A DNA stretch of 12,389 nt from a bacterium (GTDB taxonomy: Bacteria > SZUA-182 > SZUA-191). The stretch lies in the NCBI GenBank assembly GCA_003230535.1, contig QIEW01000127.1:1-12389 (forward strand), given 5' to 3'. Position 1 is the first letter of the stretch. The number at the start of each line of letters is the position of its first letter. Of this stretch, positions 7,358 to 12,389 are shown piece after piece. Under the pieces are notes generated by a model. That model searched no databases, was not told the origin of the DNA, and worked only from the letters and a program-made list of their open reading frames with translations. Made by a program: the position numbers and the translations under genes.

Positions 7358-8662
7358 ATGAGTAAAATTGCGGAGTGGGTAAGAGAAAATAAGCTTAAGG
7401 CTGCCATATATGGGGTGGTAGGTCTGGTAGTGTTTGGGTTCTTGAATTTGGAGTTGTTGCATTTCTCATCTTCCCCGCCCTTCTGTAGGGAGGCCTGTCA
7501 CTCTATGATATTAGAGGTTGATAACTGGAGAGCCTCTCGACATGGTCGGTTGTGGGAAGAGACACATGGAAAACAGGGGGCGGATTGTGTCCACTGTCAT
7601 TATCGTGAAGGCGCGCTGTGGTATATGTTTGCTAAAATGATGGCCATGAATGATTTGAAGAACACTATTTTAGGTATTGGCGGTCGACCGATGAGTGCGG
7701 AGGATCATTTTGGACACGCGGACCATATGCCGTTCTTTGAGGATTATTCGGAGGAAGTGTTGGAACAGGATAGGCTAATGGATGATATTATCCTGCCCCA
7801 ATATGTTCATAATCCGACTGTAGACCAAGGTGGTAGGACTAGTACGCATATGGATGAGCATGGCAATTACCGGATACAGATCCATCGCTATGGTTTCCTC
7901 TTTAGAGTATTAAATGAAAATTGTAAAAAATGCCATTCCAGCAGGGGGAACCGCGGGCAACATTCTCCGATAAATGTCGGCGATTTTGTTGTCCGGAATG
8001 CTTTGCTGAGTTTTAAAGGAAAAGTTGAGAAACGGAGAAAAGGAGTAAAAGTTCCCCATGCCTTCCATTTGGACCGGGGAGTTAACTGTACTGACTGCCA
8101 CGCAGAGGTGGTACATGGTCCGCAGGAGCTGATGGATTCTGAAGGATCAATTTATCCAAGGATGAAGGTTTGCTTTAGATGCCATAATGATAAGCGCGCT
8201 CCGAGAGAATGCACGCTGTGTCATACTGTTCAATTGAACATGAACCTGGGTACTGGCGGTATTGATATTGAGGATACGCCTAATTATATGTATCCTGATG
8301 AGGCGACATGCACAGATTGTCATCTGGAGGAAAATGATTATAAGATGAAGCCGGCAGTTTGCATCGACTGTCATGGCGATGATAGTTATGGAGAGATAAT
8401 GACTGACTGGCAGAATGATACCGGCGCCCAAATGGCGGAGGTAGGGCCCAGGATAAAGGAAGTTGAAGCTAAAATCGCCGAGGCCAGGCGGCACGGGATG
8501 AATGTGGAAAAAGCTGAAAAGTTATTCTCCGAGGCCGATTTTAACTATTCAATGGTGGTTAATGATGGGACAAAGGGCGCTCACAATCCTGAGTATGCTC
8601 CGGCTCTTTTGAATATGGCCAAGGAAAAGCTGAGCTTAGTTGAGGATGTTCTGGCAGAGTAA
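7358..8662 (+). CDS. NapC/NirT-like membrane-anchored octaheme cytochrome (quinol-oxidising type)
   Basis: 434 residues. A short cytoplasmic start and one membrane helix (about 14-33) lead directly to the first heme site, FCREACHSM at 42-50, followed by CVHCH at 77. This N-terminal arrangement (anchor, C..CHxM, second heme with an adjacent hydrophobic stretch GALWYMFAKM) resembles the NapC/NrfH/CymA family, which oxidises membrane menaquinol. Further CXXCH sites are at 189, 244, 272, 285, 318 and 335. The total is eight if the first, a CX3CH, is loaded. The C-terminal 80 residues are heme-free and helical, with KGAHNPEYAPALL at 406-418, a pattern seen at the end of several multiheme reductase and relay cytochromes. 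It probably feeds quinol electrons to the other cytochromes. AGGGGGAATAGG just upstream supports ATG 7358. The octaheme count and quinol role are well supported by family resemblance but not proven. Confidence 0.87.
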   Translation: MSKIAEWVRENKLKAAIYGVVGLVVFGFLNLELLHFSSSPPFCREACHSMILEVDNWRASRHGRLWEETHGKQGADCVHCHYREGALWYMFAKMMAMNDLKNTILGIGGRPMSAEDHFGHADHMPFFEDYSEEVLEQDRLMDDIILPQYVHNPTVDQGGRTSTHMDEHGNYRIQIHRYGFLFRVLNENCKKCHSSRGNRGQHSPINVGDFVVRNALLSFKGKVEKRRKGVKVPHAFHLDRGVNCTDCHAEVVHGPQELMDSEGSIYPRMKVCFRCHNDKRAPRECTLCHTVQLNMNLGTGGIDIEDTPNYMYPDEATCTDCHLEENDYKMKPAVCIDCHGDDSYGEIMTDWQNDTGAQMAEVGPRIKEVEAKIAEARRHGMNVEKAEKLFSEADFNYSMVVNDGTKGAHNPEYAPALLNMAKEKLSLVEDVLAE

Positions 8663-8691
8663 TAAACTTAGGATAAGGGGATAAGGTAACC

Positions 8692-9168
8692 GTGAAGAGA
8701 AAGTCTGGGAAATACGGGATGTTTTTGGCTGCTTGTTTGGTAGGCGCCTGGGGCTCTCTTTATATAAAGGTAGCTGAAGCTGAGTTGAGTAAAAAGCAAG
8801 AGGATGTTGTTGTTAATAAACTCAGAGAAGTAGCTACTGAATTTTGTAAGGCATATGAAAAGAGAAAATATGCCGATATGTATAAGCACCTTATCCCTGA
8901 ATACCGTGAAAGAGTAAAGTTGTGGGAATATAAAGATTTTGTAACCTATCCTGGGGTAACGGACGGTTATATTAAGGTGGAACCTGTGGAAGCTGTTATC
9001 TATGATGATGCCGGCAAATATGGTAAAGTAATCCTTAAGATTACTATCTTTGAGAACATCAGGACGAAATCTACCGGTAAAGTTACCAAGAAGATTCAGG
9101 AATTAATGGAGAATCAGGATTGGGTAGTTATTGATGGCAAGTGGTATAAATGGGAATCGATGGAGTAA
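8692..9168 (+). CDS. Small exported protein, possible NTF2-like fold
   Basis: 158 residues starting at GTG. Residues 1-30 form a signal peptide with cleavage after AEA. The mature part begins with an amphipathic helix and a helix pair (VVNKLREVATEFCKAYEKRKYADMY) and continues with strands (EAVIYD, GKVILKITIF). It ends in a WVVIDGKWYKW motif, a layout typical of NTF2-like or SnoaL-like domains, where the closing W-x-x-x-D-G-x-W-Y strand is common. Only one cysteine remains in the mature part, so no heme c. It sits 29 bases after the octaheme gene, with AAGG at 8683-8686 as a modest ribosome site. No enzyme residues are evident. It may be a periplasmic accessory or binding protein of the electron-transfer system; the fold assignment is a moderate-confidence guess by pattern. 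Confidence 0.75.
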   Translation: MKRKSGKYGMFLAACLVGAWGSLYIKVAEAELSKKQEDVVVNKLREVATEFCKAYEKRKYADMYKHLIPEYRERVKLWEYKDFVTYPGVTDGYIKVEPVEAVIYDDAGKYGKVILKITIFENIRTKSTGKVTKKIQELMENQDWVVIDGKWYKWESME

Positions 9169-9187
9169 CCCTAAGCTTTATTTAAAA

Positions 9188-9196
9188 TGGAGGTGA
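9188..9196 (+). promoter_or_regulatory. Ribosome binding site supporting a 34-residue gene
   Basis: TGGAGGTGA ends 5 bases before ATG 9202, ideal in both match and spacing. It is the main evidence that the tiny gene is real. Confidence 0.6.
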
Positions 9197-9201
9197 CAAA
9201 G

Positions 9202-9306
9202 ATGGAAGCATATGCATCAATGCAGCTATTAATCACTGTATGTATGTATGCAATTGCTGCTATGTTATTCTGCTTATTTCTGTGGTTGGTTTTAGGGAAG
9301 ATGTAG
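9202..9306 (+). CDS. Mini membrane protein of 34 residues, unknown function
   Basis: A very short reading frame that a length cutoff would drop. It encodes MEAYASMQLL at the start, a hydrophobic helix over about residues 8-31 (including AAMLFCLFLWLVLG) and ends GKM. It contains two cysteines (C14, C24) not arranged for heme. The strong TGGAGGTGA ribosome site at correct spacing, plus placement inside the operon between two exported-protein genes, supports translation. Small single-helix proteins often act as stabilising subunits of membrane complexes, and here it joins two other single-span small proteins in the same locus. Function is unknown; the alternative is a chance open frame, which the ribosome site makes less likely. 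Confidence 0.62.
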   Translation: MEAYASMQLLITVCMYAIAAMLFCLFLWLVLGKM

Positions 9307-9390
9307 AAGGGACAGGATAGGAAGAATTATTTGGAGAGTGTAGCGTTTTGGGTATAGATATCTAAAAAACACAAAGGGCTGCTGCTTACA

Positions 9391-9433
9391 GGGACTGTGG
9401 GGGGAGGGGGGTGTCTTTCAATAAATTGAAAGA
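9391..9433 (+). promoter_or_regulatory. G-rich tract and perfect hairpin in the leader of the TPR gene
   Basis: The 156-base gap 9307-9462 holds the only obvious non-coding structure within the operon. GGG at 9391 and two runs of six G (9399-9404 and 9406-9411, split by one A) could form a G-quadruplex on the mRNA. Directly after, TCTTTCAATAAATTGAAAGA at 9414-9433 is a perfect palindrome (9-base arms, or 8 bp with a TAAA loop). The TPR gene's ribosome site (AGGAGAGGAGAG, 9446-9457) follows 12 bases later. The palindrome could be an operator, an attenuator-like stem or an RNA-processing site. Which one it is cannot be told from sequence. Confidence 0.4.
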
Positions 9434-9462
9434 TCCCTTTTAGTAAGGAGAGGAGAGATCCT

Positions 9463-10758
9463 ATGGGGGTTAGAAAAAAAAGAATAGGTATATTAATCAT
9501 TGCCTTGGGGATTGTCATCGCCTGCGGCAATATAAGTAGAGCCGAAAACCTTCAGCAGGTAAAAAAGCTCTACCGTAAGGGTACCAGAAAATCGCTTCAG
9601 AAAGCTGCTTCCTTATTGCGCGACGAAATAAGCAACAATAAGAACAATGTTGATGCGCACAAATATTTAGTCAAAACTTATCGTAAGCAAGGGCAGCTGG
9701 ATAAGATTTCTATTAAATATGGTGATTATTTGCTGAAAAATCCGAACGATCCTATTTATGTATTTGTGGTCGCTTATATTTATGATTTAAAGGGTGAGGT
9801 TCGCAGAGCAGAACGGGGTTATAAACAAGCTCTTAGCTTAAATAAAAGGATGCCATCGGTTAATTATAACCTGGGCTGGATTTATCAAGATCAAGGGGAT
9901 ATTGAAAAGGCGATCGATTATTACAAGAAGGAAGTGAAGAATAACCCGAAACATGATGGAGCTTATTATAATTTAGCGCGGATTAATTTGAAGCGAAAGA
10001 GGCTTGACGATGCGATCAGGTATGCCCAAAAGATGCTTGAGGTAAATCCGAGGGATATACGGGCCTATAACATTAAAGGTCAGGCTTATTATGACAGAGG
10101 CGAGGATGAGAAAGCCTTAGCTGAATGGCGTAATACAATCAAGCCGGATCCTAAAGACGTCGAAGCGGGTGAAAATAATATTCGAGGAATTGTTTACGAT
10201 TCTAAGAAATTGTTTAAGAGCGCTGCCAGGGAATTCCGGAAAGGTATCTCAAAAAACCCTAATAATGCCAGGTTGCATCATAACCTGGGTTTAAGTTATA
10301 TGCATAAGATTGGGGCAAAGACATTTGAGAAGAAGAAAAATACAAAATGGATAAATGAGGCTCTATCTGAATTTGATAAAGCGCTGGAGATTAATTCAAA
10401 ATACGCTGAAGCCCATATTAGTTTAGGAGATGCATACCGTAGCTTAGGAATGAATGAGAGGGGCCTTCAGCATTACGAGAAATATGTTAAGCTGCGGCCT
10501 AAGGATGTGGTTGGGTTAAATATCTTAGCAACTACGTATAAAGAGTTGGGCCGTTATGAAGAATCGGCAAAAGCATTTAACAAAGCAGTAAGGGCCAATC
10601 CTGATGATGCTTCTGCTTACGCGGGACTAGGTTTTGTATATTATTATCAGGGTTTGCAGGATGCCGCTCTTGCTCAATGGAAAAAATCCTTACAGCTAAA
10701 TCCTGATCAACCCTTGCTTAGGGAACAGATGGGTAGTGTATTTAAGAAAGTAAAATAG
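9463..10758 (+). CDS. TPR-repeat lipoprotein
   Basis: 431 residues. The N-terminus is basic (MGVRKKR) followed by a hydrophobic stretch ending in V18-I19-A20-C21, a good lipobox, so it is probably a lipoprotein; ordinary signal cleavage near SRA-EN is the alternative. The remainder is about nine to ten TPR units of 34 residues, from about residue 62 to 424. Clear examples are at 133-163 (NYNLGWIYQDQGDIEKAIDY) and 382-412 (ASAYAGLGFVYYYQGLQDAA). An insert at about 283-296 (KTFEKKKNTKW) interrupts one unit. There is no heme motif and no enzymatic domain. TPR lipoproteins commonly hold partner proteins for secretion, polysaccharide or appendage assembly, so here it could help assemble or dock the secreted cytochromes (inference). 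The strong AGGAGAGGAGAG site 5 to 16 bases upstream supports ATG 9463. Confidence 0.87.
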   Translation: MGVRKKRIGILIIALGIVIACGNISRAENLQQVKKLYRKGTRKSLQKAASLLRDEISNNKNNVDAHKYLVKTYRKQGQLDKISIKYGDYLLKNPNDPIYVFVVAYIYDLKGEVRRAERGYKQALSLNKRMPSVNYNLGWIYQDQGDIEKAIDYYKKEVKNNPKHDGAYYNLARINLKRKRLDDAIRYAQKMLEVNPRDIRAYNIKGQAYYDRGEDEKALAEWRNTIKPDPKDVEAGENNIRGIVYDSKKLFKSAAREFRKGISKNPNNARLHHNLGLSYMHKIGAKTFEKKKNTKWINEALSEFDKALEINSKYAEAHISLGDAYRSLGMNERGLQHYEKYVKLRPKDVVGLNILATTYKELGRYEESAKAFNKAVRANPDDASAYAGLGFVYYYQGLQDAALAQWKKSLQLNPDQPLLREQMGSVFKKVK

Positions 10759-10779
10759 CTTGGAAAGTAAAATAGTTTG
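10746..10779 (+). repeat. Tandem duplication of a 17-base unit at the end of the TPR gene
   Basis: GAAAGTAAAATAGCTTG (10746-10762) is followed at once by GAAAGTAAAATAGTTTG (10763-10779), 16 of 17 bases identical. The first copy contains the last codons and TAG stop of the TPR gene; the second falls in the intergenic gap. It looks like a recent slippage duplication without effect on the protein. Confidence 0.7.
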
Positions 10780-10830
10780 CTGAAAAGTCTTACGTCTTGC
10801 CGGTTAGATTTACCTTAAGAATTAGAGGCT

Positions 10831-11865
10831 GTGTTGGGATCAATTTCGTCAAAAAATAAAGTTAGGGTTTGGGATTTGTGTTATGTGCGGGGGCTTGTTA
10901 TTCTCTTGGTGATTTTTTATCCTTTCCTGTCCTTAGCATTAAAAATTCCAGACCCTGAATTGGCTGGGAAAACGAACCCTCACTGGACAGGTCGTTCATG
11001 TCTGGAATGTCATGAAAAAAAGCCGGTAAAAGGTAAGCCCGCCGACATCAAGTTTGGCGGTGATATTGATCGGATGTGTATGAGTTGCCATAAGACGCGG
11101 CAGCTTGTGGCAGGAGAACATGCAGTGGGAATAACGCTAAAAGAGGGCGCTCATATAAGGAAGCCGCCTTCTGATTTCCCACTTCCCAACGGGAGAATAT
11201 CTTGTATTACCTGCCATGATGCGAGGCTCCAGGAGGCAGCTAATAAGACGGCTAACAGCGCTAATCCAAGCTTTCTTAGGCGTTATCCATATGAGATGGT
11301 AAAAACCTTTGAGTGGGCAAAATCGGAGATGGATGAACGTTACCAGCAGGACAGATATGGCATCTGCCTTTTCTGTCATGTACAGGGTGCAGTATTACAA
11401 TTCAGCCCACACAAAAATCAAATAAAGCCTAACGGTGAAATTAATGCTGAGTTGTGCTTGATGTGCCATACTGAGGTTCCGGACAGAGAAGCCATAGATC
11501 GCAAGGATTGGAAGATAATCGGAAGGCTTCAGGACCAGTGTAAAAACTGTCATATGGGTAAGACCCGTTATCATCCTATCAGGGTGACGCATTATGGTAA
11601 TAATCCTCCACAGAAGATAAGGAATCAGATAAAATCAGCTGAAAGGAAATTAGGGGTACTTATTCCATATGATAATGACGCCAAAGGGGAAGGCAGACTT
11701 GTATGTCCCTCATGCCATAATCCTCATCAGCGGGGTGTCCAGAAGAACCCCGTCACGGCTAAAGGCGCTGATGTTCATCAAAAGCTAAAGGTAGAGGGTT
11801 TTGGCATGTGTTTGGCTTGTCATGGAACATCTCCCGGTATGCCCCAAATGGGCGCCCCGTTTTAA
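10831..11865 (+). CDS. Secreted octaheme c-type cytochrome
   Basis: 344 residues from GTG 10831; TTG 10834 is equally possible, since AGAGG at 10824-10828 is nearer its normal spacing. A hydrophobic segment at 19-37 preceded by R/K residues is a signal peptide or anchor, with cleavage plausible near SLA-LK. Eight CXXCH sites follow: C57 CLECH, C83 CMSCH, C125 CITCH, C179 CLFCH, C209 CLMCH, C237 CKNCH, C292 CPSCH and C327 CLACH. The last pair (CPSCHNPH...CLACHG) and the SFLR string after the third heme echo the 28-heme protein, so the two may share ancestry. There is no active-site lysine motif such as CXXCK, so a relay role rather than a nitrite reductase is likelier. It is the last gene of the block, before a terminator-like hairpin. 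The cytochrome identity is firm; the partner is unknown. Confidence 0.9.
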   Translation: MLGSISSKNKVRVWDLCYVRGLVILLVIFYPFLSLALKIPDPELAGKTNPHWTGRSCLECHEKKPVKGKPADIKFGGDIDRMCMSCHKTRQLVAGEHAVGITLKEGAHIRKPPSDFPLPNGRISCITCHDARLQEAANKTANSANPSFLRRYPYEMVKTFEWAKSEMDERYQQDRYGICLFCHVQGAVLQFSPHKNQIKPNGEINAELCLMCHTEVPDREAIDRKDWKIIGRLQDQCKNCHMGKTRYHPIRVTHYGNNPPQKIRNQIKSAERKLGVLIPYDNDAKGEGRLVCPSCHNPHQRGVQKNPVTAKGADVHQKLKVEGFGMCLACHGTSPGMPQMGAPF

Positions 11866-11948
11866 AATGTCATCTGCACTCTTATCAGATATTGCCTTGT
11901 TATTCAATTTAGGGGTTTAGCAAAAATAGCGTGAACAAATATTAAAGT

Positions 11949-11994
11949 ATAACCCGATAATACAATTTGTTATAAATATTATCGTTTGGGTTAT
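11949..11994. terminator. Terminator-like hairpin between convergent genes
   Basis: ATAACCC-GATAATA (11949-11962) pairs with TATTATC (11977-11983) and GGGTTAT (11988-11994), leaving a four-base bulge (GTTT, 11984-11987) and a 14-base loop. It sits between the octaheme gene and the oppositely directed xseB, where a two-way terminator is expected. The stem is AT-rich and lacks a clean U-run, so efficiency is doubtful. Nothing else is recognisable in the 11866-12011 gap. Confidence 0.4.
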
Positions 11995-12011
11995 TATTTC
12001 CAGATTCCTTA

Positions 12012-12266
12012 CTACTTATCCTCATTAAACAATGCTTGCTGCGTCATCTCAAAAGGTTGGGGCTTAATTTTACCGGTCTTTTCGTCCCGGAGTAGAATTT
12101 CTACTCTTCGCTCAGCCTCTTCTAGTCTTTTAGAGCACACCCTGGACAACTTTATCCCTTCCTCAAATAATTTTAAGGCTTCTTTTAAAGGGAGTTTACC
12201 GGCCTCAAGATTTTTTACAATACCTTCCAGCCGATTTAATGCGTCCTCAAATTTTAATTCCGCCAT
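12012..12266 (-). CDS. xseB: Exodeoxyribonuclease VII small subunit
   Basis: 84 residues, normal for the family. It matches the XseB pattern along its length: KFEDALNRLEGIVKNLEAGK, then LPLKEALKLFEEGIKLSRVC and a second helix RLEEAERRVEIL, forming the helical hairpin that binds the XseA catalytic subunit. Exonuclease VII degrades single-stranded DNA in the cytoplasm. On the minus strand AAGGAG (12273-12278, read in reverse) lies about 6 bases before the ATG at 12264-12266. It is convergent to and functionally unrelated to the cytochrome block, so it marks the edge of that locus. xseA is not seen; it often lies directly upstream of xseB, but here a repeat occupies that side. Confidence 0.93.
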   Translation of the reverse strand: MAELKFEDALNRLEGIVKNLEAGKLPLKEALKLFEEGIKLSRVCSKRLEEAERRVEILLRDEKTGKIKPQPFEMTQQALFNEDK

Positions 12267-12329
12267 TTTAGGCTCCTTTTAAAATAAAAATGTTTATTCT
12301 TGATGCAATCGTAAAAAGTCCCGGGTGTC

Positions 12330-12359
12330 ATTGCGAGGCGGGTTTATCGCCGAAGCAAT
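12330..12359. repeat. REP-like palindromic repeat with TCATTGCGAGG...GAAGCAATC core
   Basis: ATTGC-GA-GGCG (12330-12340) and CGCC-GAA-GCAAT (12348-12359) form an imperfect hairpin with the loop GGTTTAT. The outer sequence (GTCATTGCGAGG ... GAAGCAATC) resembles a dispersed intergenic palindrome I recall from several environmental bacterial lineages. Only one copy is in this window, so dispersal cannot be confirmed here. Confidence 0.5.
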
Positions 12360-12389
12360 CCCATTGATTTGTAATGAAATTTGAGATTG

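Noticed and set aside
10831-11865. Identity as an NrfA- or Otr/Onr-type nitrite reductase
   Set aside because: No CXXCK site and none of the catalytic Lys/Tyr/His context is visible; all eight sites are ordinary CXXCH.
11986-12282. Plus-strand open frame of 98 codons over xseB
   Set aside because: Its protein is serine-rich and featureless and is the mirror of xseB, which matches its family over its full length.

Overview
The window is dominated by one long plus-strand block of c-type cytochrome and exported-protein genes. It looks like most of an extracellular electron transfer (EET) locus of an anaerobic, two-membrane bacterium. Four multiheme cytochromes carry 47 apparent heme c sites in about 12 kb: 3, 28, 8 and 8. 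Every protein longer than 70 residues in the block has a signal peptide, a lipobox or an N-terminal membrane anchor. The taxon cannot be fixed from this sequence. The mixed base composition, strong AGGAGG-type ribosome sites, heme-rich content and a repeat with a TCATTGCGAGG...GAAGCAATC core at the right edge suit lineages such as Nitrospirota, Desulfobacterota or Omnitrophota; this is inference only.

Layout. 15-866 encodes a membrane-anchored triheme cytochrome and overlaps an NHL six-bladed propeller gene (847-1854). Six bases later starts a 28-heme secreted cytochrome (1861-5679), whose last 20 hemes form five tandem tetraheme modules. Two small single-span membrane proteins follow (5784-5981 and 6028-6216), the second rich in histidine. 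Next come a parallel beta-helix lipoprotein with a ladder of cysteines (6261-7298) and a NapC/NirT-like octaheme quinol-oxidase-type cytochrome whose first heme site is CX3CH (7358-8662). Then come a small exported NTF2-like protein (8692-9168), a 34-residue single-span protein (9202-9306), a TPR lipoprotein (9463-10758) preceded by a G-rich tract and a hairpin, and a secreted octaheme cytochrome (10831-11865). The block ends at a hairpin. xseB (exonuclease VII small subunit) faces it on the minus strand, and a REP-like palindrome lies at the right edge.

Working model (inference). The NapC/NirT-like protein takes electrons from membrane quinol. The triheme and octaheme proteins relay them through the periplasm. 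The 28-heme protein acts as a long extracellular or outer-surface wire. The NHL propeller, beta-helix and TPR lipoproteins would be scaffold, sheath or assembly factors, and the three small membrane proteins would be accessory subunits. Electron flow could also run inward. No outer-membrane porin is visible, so the crossing component must lie outside the window or be of another kind. The first gene's ribosome site is at base 1, so the operon may begin further left.
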